A stretch of 64,000 bases of DNA. Origin: Hypomyces perniciosus (taxonomy: Eukaryota; Ascomycota; Sordariomycetes; Hypocreales; Hypocreaceae). The notes beneath the pieces are model-generated. The model saw only the letters and a list, made by a program, of their open reading frames with translations. It searched no databases and was not told where the DNA came from. Location of the stretch: the NCBI GenBank assembly GCA_008477525.1, contig SPDT01000005.1:1116001-1180000 (forward strand). Direction: 5' to 3'. How positions within the stretch are numbered: the first letter of the stretch is position 1; each line of letters opens with the position of its first letter. Both the position numbers and the translations under genes were made by a program. Below, one piece after another: positions 10,702 to 21,563 of this stretch.

Positions 10702-13569
10702 TCAATCCCAACCTTCTACCCAAAACTCCTCGTCGGCATGAGGATCAGGGGATCCCTCAGCCTTCCAATCCCAATTCTCCTCATAATCACTCTCTTCCAT
10801 CGATTGATCGGAGAGCAACCGCATTTTCTTTCCTGGGTGAGCATTAACTGAATGCCACGCCTCTAAGTCACTCGTAGATCTTTTCCTTTTCTTTGTGACA
10901 TTCAGGTGTTTGATTCTGTCCGGATAATCCCCTTTTTTCTCTATAAGCATACCTTCTGGCCTTAAAACGGGGTCTACAGCTAGCTCGTCATGCCGACTCT
11001 CGTCGCTGACAAGCCTTGCTCCTGGGACTTCCCCACCACCATGGGCGTCTCTCAAGTGCGCCACCCAGAAATCCTGACCATCGATTAATGTCGGCTCTTG
11101 TCCGGGGCATTCCGGACATTGAAATGGATGAGAGAATTTCCTGGAATGTCTTTTGTTGAGATGCTGTGTGAATCCTCTTGCTGTGAAGAAGCCCCGGCAT
11201 AATGGGCAATACGCCGTTTTCATCGTCTTGGATTGAAGGTTTGGTGCATGTATCTTGCCATGCAGTCGCTCGACATGACTGCTCCAAGCACATGGGTTGG
11301 CCTCGATCATGCACTCACCCCACCCGAGACTTCTACATTCTGGGCAGGAGAAAGGGTGCTTAAAATCATGAGACTTCTGAACATGTCTGGTGAGTGAAGA
11401 CTTGCTAAAAAAATCACCACAGCCGAGGAGGCATCGTGGCTTCTCGTAAGTCTCGAGCTTAAGATCCCCGGTCATGGGGTCAGCACCCTCATCACCAACA
11501 TCCTCGTCGCCTTCCGGGGTTTGCCCTCTCACGTATGCCACAATCTTGTCTGGAAGTGTTGCGGGGGAAATTCGATCCGTGAGCAGTGAAGAAATCTTCT
11601 CGGCGGCGGTGTTGCTGGCCTGGAATAGCACTCGTCGCGGGTTGGTGGCTAAAGGATCATATAAATGCGTGGTTGGCTTCCCCTGTGCTCGTAGTCTATC
11701 GACCTCCGCGAAGTAAATTCGACGTTTCTCCCGTAGCGTGAGGTTCTCCAGGCAATCGTATATATGTTGAATCCGTCCCCAAATCTTCCCTTCCTCCTTG
11801 CTTTTCAGCCCATGTTTTTTTCGTATAGCTGTCAACTCCTGTCTCAAAGTCTTAATGTCATTTCGGTTATCGAACTGGCCTTTTTCCTCCTGTGTGAGGT
11901 AGAGAGGTGCACAGGGATCCCGTCGCAAGAAAGCATTAGACATAACAGACCATAGGGCGTCATCTTGTTTACCAAGCTCGCCGAACGCAATTTCAGGCAG
12001 CTTATTTCGTACTTGGACGGGCTGATAGGACATTTCGAAGACCTCCGTTGAATTTGAAAGGATGTAATTTCGTACGGCTGAGGTTAAGCTTCCTGTAACA
12101 AAGAAGAATAAAGTGTCAGTCAAAGAAAGAGTATGAATACCACCATCAATGTCAACCTACCATCAAGCCGCCCTCCTGCGCCAACTCTCAGTGAATAGGG
12201 CCGCTTTCTCTCACGAGACCCTGCGACAAAATATACACGATTCCAAATGCCCAAAAACTGATTGTATGATATTGGAACAATCCTCTTTTTCTCTTCCAGC
12301 ACCTCGGCCCTCCACTCAAGTCGCACGTAATTCACGCCTTTCTCGAGCGGCCCAGGGCACAGGACCTGATCGCATGAGTCGTAGCCAGCTTTGAAAGCAT
12401 TATCGGCAATAGCCCTGATTGTGAAAAGCGTGACGAGACAAAGCAATTTGTGTGGCACAAGTGTCATAGGAACGCGCAACCTGTCTCGTTACAATGTTAG
12501 TCGAGTTGAGATTTGAGTGAGAAGGTCTGTCGTAGGTTACGTTACCTGGAGCGCTGATCTCTCTGAATGCGATTCTTCCTTTGCTTGACGTGGTGAATAG
12601 TAATAAATACCACTGGCCATGTCCTGGAAGGAACTTTCTGGTCTCTCACCCAAGCAAGTTCAATATCCTCATACCTGATGTTCACTAAACTGCCAGGCCT
12701 CCAGCCGCCAATTCCGCCTAAAAGCGTGGCACAGTGAAATGCGAGTCGTGTGCTGGGTCTGCACGCTATATCCCGTGCCCTTGTCCAGACTGTGTCGAGG
12801 CAGAAGATGACATCTTCTGCTGTCATCTCAGACTTCTCGAAACTCTGCTCGAGAGAAAGACCGAGTTCAACAGCTAAATGTGGTATCCACTGTACTCATG
12901 TCGAGCTGTCAGAAAAATGGCGCTGAGTACGAGAGGAGATAAGAACTCACCCGAGCTATCTCGTAAGCTGGACTGCGGCCATGACCAACATTGCGGGATG
13001 GAAAATTGAGTGACCAAAATGACGCGTTGGCTCGGTCTTCCCTACGCTTCGCTTTCATTACCCTACTATCGGCTTCGTTGACGAGAAGAGTCCACGTGTC
13101 TTCAACCGAACAGGCACTCTGAATGGTTCGCACATCTTCATACTCCTCCGCCCCTAAGCATGGGCGTTTCGTGATTGAGTTTTCGACATACAACCTTAAA
13201 AACGTTTGGAATATCGATTGGACATCCTCTGAGCCGACACGAAGGTCAATCCAGACACGTTCAGGATCAGTGTTAATAGACTCAGCGAAGCTAGATGATT
13301 GCCTTAGCATCAGCTAGACAGCGGCCAGAAGTTGGGCAAAGAAAAGTGGTGTTATACCATCGCCAATTCTCCCATACTCTGTCACGACGCTTCTGTGTAT
13401 CCGGGTCTATATAGGAATCTTTGTCAAGTGGGCTCGCTTGATATTTCTTAAGTGTAGCCAGGGCAATTTCTGCATTGAAAGCCCGTTGGCGAAGTCGCTG
13501 AAAGGGAAGAGGTCCTTGATGGGAAATCATGTCATTTTTAGAACGAGTCAAGGTCATAGGGGCAGCCAT
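10702..13569 (-). CDS. DUF3435 tyrosine-recombinase-like protein with C-terminal C2H2 zinc fingers
   Basis: Five exons join in frame: 13569-13358, 13290-12951, 12889-12546, 12480-12161 and 12092-10702 (introns 67, 61, 65, 68 nt), giving 868 aa. The DUF3435 region (often named FluG-domain protein) shows a tyrosine-recombinase-like layout: Arg in GGWRPGSLVNI (about R248), a second Arg in YSLR (about R397) and a Tyr in EMSYQP (about Y428). C2H2 fingers follow at about 626-647 and 701-721, with a third, looser one near 731-759. DUF3435 proteins include the captain recombinases of Starship elements and are related to Crypton recombinases; many family members are of unknown mobility. Captains normally sit at one element end reading inward, so any element would extend leftward from about 14 kb. 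The ORF is intact; catalytic activity is inferred only. Confidence 0.8.
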
Positions 13570-13587
13570 GATGGTGGTTCAAATGAC

Positions 13588-14265
13588 AACTAATCCAGTA
13601 AAGGTAGAGAAGGAAAATGTTTACGCACATTAAAAGGAGGGTAGGCAAGGATAAAGGACCCGAGACAGGTTTATATACATATAGTGGCTGCGGAAAAGCA
13701 CGGAGAACCATAACGGATAGACGAGGGAATGGAGAGGGAATAGCCAGTGCTCGCCCGTTCCATAGCACCGTCATCCAAGGAGGGCGAAGGCTGTGGGGAA
13801 CGTCGCAAGTCATGAAAAATGGTACCAGCATATACGGGAAGAGGCGCGCTTATGGTCTCATTTAAATAGGGAGTTGGGAGGGGGGGTATAGTACCCATTG
13901 TCCGGCCTCGATCCCGGTGCTTTTGGGTTGAAGGAGGGGTGCGGTTTGTTCACAGCGCTTCGGTATCGGAGACCGGACAAAACGGTAGCGGAGATGTAGA
14001 CGGGGCCATCCGGTCCGTGGGAAACGGCGGCCGGCCGGTGCAGACAACGGAGGGCCGGGGCGGCAAAACCTCGGGCAAGTTCGATGGCTAGGGTGGGTTC
14101 CCCGTCCGCTCTCCCATAGTCAAGCCAATGAGAGGCAGATTAGTAGTTGGGTGGGTGACCACCAGCGAACACCGGCTGTTGTATGTTTTTTTTGATGTTT
14201 TTTAGTATTTTCTATCGGGATCCCTTCAAGCTCTCTCCTTGAGTTTGATATCTTCCTTTTTTTTT
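13588..14265. repeat. Long dispersed repeat, copy 1 (upstream region of the DUF3435 gene)
   Basis: The block from about 13850 to 14265 is homologous, in the same orientation, to about 31010-31392. Shared stretches include GTCCGGCCTC, GCGCTTCGGTATCGGAG, GGGAAACGGC and GAACACCGGCTGTTGTA, ending in a T-rich run then AGTATTTTCTAT. A short flank (AAAGGTAGAGAAG at about 13600) also matches about 30994, so copy 1 carries about 240 bp (13613-13850) missing from copy 2. Inside, GTCCGGCCTCGAT (13900-13912) and ATCGGAGACCGGAC (13965-13978) form a near-perfect inverted repeat with a loop of about 50 nt. It covers the promoter and 5' leader of the DUF3435 gene. Confidence 0.8.
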
Positions 14266-14976
14266 TTTAGCTCCCAAGACTCTAACTTTAGAGTCACATG
14301 GTTCCGTTTTGGGAGGACGTTGTTGCCCCAGATCTTTTATATCATTGAGCGCTGAGGCTCAAAGCTTGGAAAGGATAGGGGACAAGTGCTTGAACATTGC
14401 TCCGCGTCTTATGGCTGTCAATAACAGTTCCACGCCGATCCCAGCCAGGTCCTCTGCTTTCTTTGATCTTGCGGCTTCGTCCGGGTCTTTTGTCCACACG
14501 GCTTTGCACTACCCTTTTCCGTATTGGCTCGGCGAAGCCAGGACGTGAGATGAGGTTGTCTAACGCATCAACCCACATGTCGGTTAGTCCAAGGTTGGAC
14601 GTCACTACTTGCGATAGTCTGCTCTAAGATCTTTACCGCAGCCCGCGTCAGGCAGTCCAACACCTTAGGAAAACGCCCGTTAAGACTATCTAATGGTACT
14701 AGCAATAGCATAATACTAGCACCCTGGATTATATTGTAGGGTGTCGATTAATACTTTAATAATGATCGTGAGATTAGGTAACATTTCCTCTCCGGCCCCG
14801 AAAAGACTATATTAGCAGGCAATAATAATAACAGCTCTCTATTTCGTATATACATTTTTTATAGTTATATGCCCCTATTTAGAAGCATGTAGTAGGGGGG
14901 GTGTCGAGTCATACTTTTCTCTTGTGTCAACACTCATGCTACTCTCAAGCAGTCGCATAACGATCCATGAGAGTGA
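14266..14976. other. Intergenic, AT-rich; no gene seen
   Basis: Contains a minus-strand ORF (14342-14605, 87 aa) without recognised features, then AT-rich sequence with short runs such as AATAATAATAA. The start of this block may continue the repeat homology weakly. Confidence 0.4.
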
Positions 14977-15270
14977 TTAACCCCTTTGCAGCGGCCCACC
15001 ATAGTGTCTGTCAAATGCAATATAACCTGCACTATCAGCTACGATTGCTGAGGTGTACACTTCACTTTTGCTGGCCTGTACAACAGCTTTGATAGCGTCA
15101 TTCTTAAGCAGCCGTTTCACAACAGCTATATGCCCCATTGCGACAGCACATGATACTGCTGTGTTGCCGTAGTAACTCTCCACATGGAAATCGTAGCCCC
15201 TCTACTTACTTTCGCCGCCACTAACTGTAATGAGGAGGCCATGGATCGCCAGTGGAGCGATGGATCGCGA
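14977..15270 (-). pseudogene. Ankyrin-repeat gene fragment
   Basis: A minus-strand frame reads PLAIHGLLITVSGGESK, a TAG stop at 15202-15204, then RGYDFHVESYYGNTAVSCAV and AMGHIAVVKRLLKNDA. This matches one and a half ankyrin repeats (GLL..AVSGG, then YGNTA...A..GHI.VVK.LL). No proper start, repeat array or partner domain is visible on either side, so this is best read as a remnant of a larger ankyrin protein. A GTAAGT lies just before the stop, so a short intron cannot be fully excluded. It lies in the interval between the two long repeats, which is rich in broken genes. Confidence 0.4.
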
Positions 15271-15754
15271 CAGGGTGGGCACTGCGACGCCAGGGCGGCG
15301 GGCCGAACAGCCAAAACTTCGCCAGGGGGTCGGAGACTCCGCAGATACAAAGATTTGCGGCGATTGGCTATAGGGGTGCTATTGGTAAACATCACTTGGC
15401 TGGCTCATCATTAGCCCAAAGTAGTCATGCCCCCGACTACTGTTTGCGCCTCAGCTCAGGTGAAGTGCTTATGGGGCTGACCCTAAAGAAGATATTTACT
15501 CACGTTCACGTACGTGCCTGCAATGTCACTCCCTTCTCCGGTAATTAGAATAAAAGGGCCCCTTAGAGGAATGAGGTAGCTGTAGGTGCTCTGTCTAAAC
15601 TTACTGATGGGCTTGTGTTTGTGTTTGAGTTTGGTATTTTTCCCCCTTGAGCTGGGATAGCTTGGAACCGGGGACACTGTTCGCGGAAATCGCTCAGAGG
15701 CTGTGCCGGTTTAGGATCCTTGGCTCTGCTTACATTTAGCCAATAGGGACATGA

Positions 15755-16411
15755 GTCAATCTTGCCTCGGAGGCATATGAACAGGAAGTTTCGTACAACC
15801 TATCTGCCTTAGATGGCGGTTCAGAGATCGCCAACTTGAGTCCGCCCTTCCGTGTGGCGGTGGCAGTACCGCCAATTCCTACTCAAAGCCAACAAAGACG
15901 ACTGGCAGAGATGGTGGCGCCCAGGGTTTAACAAGCGGCGACTGAAATTCCGGTGATGGGAATCCCCTGGAAGCGAGGCGCCATCGTGCCAGGGGCACAT
16001 CAGCGAGCTGCATTCTTGCTGTCCAAGCAGCGGAAGTTGAAGTTGCTGGGCGCATGTGCAGCCATCGGCGCCACTGCGACACATGCATTTCATGCTGCTT
16101 TTCCGATAATGATGTGGGACCTTCAAGACAGAGGACTAAATGAAAAGCAGCCCAGCACACTGCCGTCGGTTTCAATCTCTAGTATTGGCCTTGTCGACAA
16201 AATTATACCGCTAAGCACTGGTGCTGTCGAAGTATTCAATCCATGGGTCACAGGAGAGGAGCTCCGAAATGGTCTTGGTCTGTTCCTGGGGACATATAGA
16301 GCAGAGTTGCGCCTGAGCGCTGCATACAATGACGCGTGGCATGATAAACAGGAGGCAGTAGATTGCTTAGAGAGGTGTGTGGATATCGTGTCTAAAGGGT
16401 TGGGAATTTAG
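15755..16411 (+). pseudogene. Trichothecene O-acetyltransferase-like (Tri3-type) C-terminal fragment
   Basis: The frame is open from 15755 and contains EVSYNLSALDGGSEIANLSP, FRVAVAVPPIPTQSQ, then a TAA stop at 15929-15931, then QAATEIPVMGIPWKRGAIVP, HAFHAAFPIMMWDLQDRG, NPWVTGEELRNGLGLFLGTY and a normal-looking end near KGLGI at 16409. This resembles the C-terminal half of fungal BAHD/condensation-like acetyltransferases (Tri3 type); the family assignment is from memory of the pattern. The N-terminal half is missing. The stop interrupts an otherwise smooth RV-Q-Q-A reading, so CAA to TAA is the simplest origin, a change RIP makes. An ORF starting at 15953 remains but is unlikely to make an active enzyme. 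Confidence 0.5.
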
Positions 16412-17801
16412 ACGGCCTGGCGGCCTAGGCGAGGAGGAGGATAAGTGCCACACCGACTACGGATAATTCTTGAAGATGGAGAGTGAGTATGCCTCTATGA
16501 ATATCACAATGTTATGGCGTAGCCAGAAGTTGATAGCAACCGCCGCTAAAGAACGGATTGCTTGAGAAGGTTCGTCCTACGCTGGCATCTAGCCAGTTAT
16601 CATACTGCCTGACAGTTCTGTTGGCCATTGATTAGTCTGGTCTATCACATTGAGGGTTCTATGAAGGAAGTAAAGCCAGGGACTGCCGCAATCCCACATT
16701 GTGGTTTCCTAATAAGCGCTCTGCGAGGTCTGTGTAGCTGTATCTTTATTCAGTACGAAGTATAAACCTCTATAAGGCAAGGGATATATGACTGGCCTTG
16801 GCGCTAGAAAACTGCCCCACTAGGCGTGTGTCTAGTGATACGTAGTGGGACGAGATATAAATGAGTAGAGCATGCACATATGCCTACATAACTAATATAG
16901 GGACTAGGCATAATCTAGCCTATTAGTAAAGCTCTATTAACTCTGTATTTAATATATTATTACCCTGGCATCTTAATCATTCATACTAGAGTATCTACTA
17001 TAAACACTAGATTGGTATATTCAGGTTTTAAATCTCTCCTCTAACTCTCTATGATAGCTCTAAGTATACTCCGTAATATATATATATATATGATGCCGCA
17101 TATTTTATCTGTAGATTGAAATGCAAAGCCTGTATGAAGCAGTACATAGTAGCTTTCATGGGCTAGCACGGAGTACAAAGTACAATAATTTCCAAATCAT
17201 CTTATAATTTTCCCATCACTCCTCCGTAAACCATCTAAAACCCCATGTTTCTCCGTATTTCTCCGTTGGATAGCCAAGCTGGCACTACGGAGTATGCCAT
17301 AACGCGACCCCACTATACCTAGTCTACTCCGTACTACGGACCAGATACAATGCTTCAGCGTTAGAGTTAGTGGAGGGGCGATTTCGCTCTAGGAGGTAAA
17401 TGAACAAATCCTCGTACTTTTACTTTCCCGACAATGGCAACTCTCGGCGAGGATAGGGAAAAGAGAAAAGATGTCGAAGGAGATGTTCGGCAGGGTTGCG
17501 CCTGAAGTGTTGTTACTGCGAGAATACAGTGCTATATCTTTTGAATGTATTGTATTGTGTAAGGCGTATTATGTCCTATCCACTCAAAATAAGCCCACAT
17601 TCCAGCCTCCCGCTGACGGGACTATCATTAGACCGCCCTAATCTTCTGACAGTCCTCTGTGGCAAGAGGTTCTCCGGCTCGAGTGGCAAAGCAGTTAACC
17701 CGGTGCCGGAACTGTAAGAGATAAAATTAAACTCCTGTGTGAGTAGCTACAAAAATGATGTTACCACTTCTCTAAGGCTGCCCCGCGTATTAAATTCCGC
17801 C
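16412..17801. other. AT-rich intergenic region
   Basis: About 1.4 kb without a recognisable gene. It is strongly AT-rich at 16850-17110 (TATATATATATA near 17080) and carries several TACTCCGTA/TACGGAGTA half-palindromes (17069, 17170, 17292, 17326). Confidence 0.55.
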
Positions 17802-19519
17802 TTAATCAGTCTTCTTACTAATCTTGGGAAGAGAGAGCCATGTAAGCAGCATTATGCCTAACAAAGAAAAAATGATGGGCTGTAGCACCTGAACACCAGA
17901 CGCCTGGGCAAGGATGCCAGTAAGAAAAGGGAGGACTGCTGCGCCGCAGCCTCCGAATGCCGAAGCGAAGCCGATAACGACGACATGCTGATGGCGCGGA
18001 AGAAGTTGGTTTGCCACGAGAACTACGCTGGGGAACAACGGCCCCAAGAAGAAGCCTTGAAACGACACAGCGACTGTCGAGACGTAGAACTGAGGAACAA
18101 GCCAGAAGATAAGCTCAAGAGCCATTGTCGCTGCGATATAGACCTAGGGAGGTACAGTTTAGTGAGCATGATATACAGTAGCGGAAGGCGTTAAGAAATA
18201 TAAGCTGACTTACCGATGTGGCCAGTTTGAGGCCCAGCCTAGGGGTTACAAATCCGAGAACTGCCCGCCCGACTGTGATGCCAAGCCAAAAGCCCACCGC
18301 GGACATACCACTAGCAAAGGCATCTCCCTTCCTCACCTGGATCATGAACGTAACAATCCACCCTCCAAGAGCCACCTCAACACCGACGTAAAAGAGCAGA
18401 AAGAAAGCGCAGATCCAGGAGACGCGCGCGGTAGGCATATAGAAGAGCGCCTCGTAAAGGCTGGTTTCCCTCTCGAGCTCATCCTCTTTATAGATACTTC
18501 GGTAGACCGCCCCCGTAGACTCCCAGAAGGACCAGGTCAAGGCGGCGAATTCGATGACGGCGAAGGAGATCTGCAAAATGTAGCGGGTCAGCTATCTTTA
18601 CCGGATGCTCAGCGTTTAGGAAGGGCCATTCGGTAGTTATCTAACCATTAGGTAGTAGTATGAATACCAGGGCAGGTGGGCCTTAGTAATCATTGCTGTC
18701 GAGACAAGGGGACTGATAACACCGCCTATGCCATAGAATGCATGCAGGAATCCCAGGAGCTGGCTTGAGTTGGCCATGCCGCCCAACCAAGAGTTCCATG
18801 CGGCATCAGCGATGCCATTCCCGAATCCTGCCAGAATGAAGGCGAAGACAAGGCCGATGTAGGGTGGATGAAGGGCGATGATGAGGTACGCGGCGATATG
18901 GCTGCCGGCAGAGATCATGGCAACGCCGCGCTGCCCTAGCTTAAGGTGGACGTAGTTGTTCAATACGGCTGACGCAATGTAGCCGACGAATGGCGAGAAG
19001 AAGACCAACGAAACGACGGTATAGTCGAGACCATAATAGGACTCGAGCTTCAGAGGAAATCAACACGGCTGTCTCCATTGAGCAATCAGGGGAGGCGGGA
19101 TGGGGTAAATGGGCCTCGGATTCGCTAAACTTACGTATGGGATTAATGGCTATCAGAAACAGGGAGAAACACTGTCAGCAGTGACCATAACGAGGCATAA
19201 TCTAGCTGCTTTGACGTACACCATAAGCAGCATCGTTGGCGCCCATAACGAGAAAACACCAAAACGATGCGATGAGGCGATATGAGTTCTCTCGAGGCTC
19301 GTTCCATTTCTGCATGGCATGGACTGTCGGTGTTACGCCCTGCTCGCTGCCACCGAGTTCGCCAATAACTTGGCTCGCCTCCTCTGTTGACTTTGTAGAG
19401 CTATGGCGAGGATCCGATATAGAGTCAATACAGTCCACAGTTTTCGCTGGTGTGGGCGGAGTCGGCAGGTCGACGTGTTGCAGCTCAATGGCACATGTTG
19501 ATGCTGTTCGTGCGGCCAT
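17802..19519 (-). CDS. MFS transporter (fucose-permease-like / FHS type)
   Basis: Five exons join in frame: 19519-19220, 19149-19135, 19047-18646, 18570-18214 and 18143-17802 (introns 70, 87, 75, 70 nt), giving 471 aa. The 15 nt second exon encodes PLIPY and restores the family sequence ANDAAYG-PLIPY-LESYYGLDY. Hydrophobic segments recur throughout, with the loop motif GFGNGIADAAWNSWLGGMA and a second-half block GVEVALGGWIVTFMI and SAVGFWLGITVGRAVLGF. These features fit the FHS branch of the major facilitator superfamily. The N-terminal 70 residues are hydrophilic and likely cytosolic. The substrate is unknown. The gene is intact and lies among broken genes. Confidence 0.8.
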
Positions 19520-21563
19520 GGCTGGCTGGAGCGTTGACGAGGTTGGGCGAGGAGAACTAGGAATCAGACAGATAGAATTGAAGCGAAAATTTTGGCTCTA
19601 CCTATGTATGCTTACTTCTACGTTGGGGAATGTTCTTAAATGCAGGACAGGACGGTTCATTATTAATGCAGTACTCCGTAATGGCAGTGGGAAGGTCATG
19701 CATACCAGGCTTTCTGTTATTAATCGCGATGGCTGGAAAATGCGTCATGGCGGAGACTATATATGGCATACCAAGGCGAAGAGGGAGTTAGTCAACAGTT
19801 TCTGCTGATCGGTAAGAATGGTTCCACATGAAGATGTCCAAAAACGTACGGAGTATTAGAATAATACTCCGTAAACTATTGCCATTAATAATATAGATAA
19901 TATGTGCCGGATCCGGCTCGTGGGAAGCCTGTCAGTGGCGTTGGTAGGAATGCAATTAATGGAATTAGCGTACGGAGTCCCATGATCCACTCACCATGCA
20001 CAGTAACAGGGGTGCCCTCACGGTGCTAAACGTATTGCGGTCCTGGTACTCCGTACGGAGTACGAAGTACAGTGCCAGCTATTGGTATAGTGCAAATAAG
20101 GTCAAAGGTGCCGCGGTCCTAGGGCTGTAGGATACTGATATAAGGCAAGAACTCGCAACAGCGCTTGAAATGATTACAGATAGGTAGTATAGTACTCGTA
20201 CTCCGTAGTGGCGCAGATATATTAAGTCTATTTTTTCCAAGGTTCCAGTTTAATTCCCAATGAATATATGATTCAACCTATTTGAATTCCAGCTAATATA
20301 TCCTGTGTATTTGCAATGTACTTCGTACTAAAATCTTTAATAATGTGCCATTTTTTAGCACCTTATAGCACGATCAAGCCACCGTCATGGCGCCTCGCTG
20401 GCACTGTCTTAACACTGTGCTAGTAGTTGGCACTATGCTATAATGGGACGGTGCCGGTTTGCGCCAGGATCCCACTCTGTTCCACTACTCTGTACTCCAT
20501 ATATTATACGGAGTACGGAGTACAGGTAAGAAAATGCGCAGTAGATTAGCGTCATGCTCATATGGGGACAGCACCAAAAAAGGTAAGAATAGACGAAGGG
20601 GCTGTGTTATTACAAGACACCTCACTAGATAGTACAGTGGGGAGAAGAAAGTTTCGGTAAATTTTGTAAGGCAGCTCTATATAAAATTTACCGAAACCTT
20701 TTGCGTGGCACTGTACTCCGTACTATTATCTTTTTTGTACATACTTCGCCGTCACTGCACCATGGGACGTTTATCAGCGCTGCATCCTTCTCTGTGTTGG
20801 CCATTTTATCACGCTTGGGTATTAGAAGGATGGAGTGATGATTAATACACGCAAAGGGCCAATACCAGGACAGATATTTGGACAACTTTGTACAGGCACC
20901 AAGTCAAGGCTCGGACGTTCTCCCTATGCACTTATGTTTCTTTGCCTCTGTGGACTACCGCTGGAGATTTGCACCATAACTGGTATTATGTTTAGGCTAA
21001 CGCTGGTGCCATGGCCCCACTGAGATACTGTGGAGATCATTAGATCCTTGTATGAAGTTGGGGAGTCGGCTAGGGCTTAGGGAGGCCAGCCGAGTACGAA
21101 GCGGCTTATAGGATAGGTTCCCCATCTTAGGTTTTCTTATATTAGACTGTGTATAGCGCCACTATCTTCACCAAGAACTACATAGTAGACTGTTTGCGGT
21201 TCTCAGAGCCAGAGCCAGCCTCGGTAGTATGCTTTTCAGGGCTGTTCAGTCTGCTAAGATAACCATTTCAATCTCAATAGAGATTAGAGCTTCTAATACC
21301 CAGCCATACTAAGCGACTCTAATCATTTAAATATAACTTGGGCGGGTGTCTCAGTCATTTTACGAGCCCTAGATAGCTTCTCTAAAATGACATTGATCTC
21401 TGGAGCGTTTATGAGTAGGGGGATTCCCTGGTCATTATTTATGTGGCTTTGCTGTCGATGTTCATCTCAGTCTCATTCCTTCTAAGGAGATCTTCGCCAG
21501 GAACAAAGACAACAGGCCAGTGAATGAGGTAGATTGATAGGAGAAAGTGTGGTAGCAGATTGT
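19520..21563. other. AT-rich spacer with many TACTCCGTACGGAGTA palindromes
   Basis: About 2 kb with no credible gene. Palindromic or half-palindromic copies of TACTCCGTACGGAGTA occur near 19671, 19849, 19867, 19973, 20046-20063 (perfect 18 bp), 20196, 20508 and 20714. The hairpin at 20651-20697 is listed separately. A minus-strand ORF at 20688-20885 has no recognised features. Confidence 0.6.
20651..20697. repeat. Perfect 15 bp inverted repeat with 17 nt loop
   Basis: GTTTCGGTAAATTTT (20651-20665) and AAAATTTACCGAAAC (20683-20697) are exact reverse complements. The loop is GTAAGGCAGCTCTATAT. No ORF is nearby. It could be a small non-autonomous element remnant or a fold-back structure; it is too far from any 3' end to call it a terminator. 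Confidence 0.8.
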
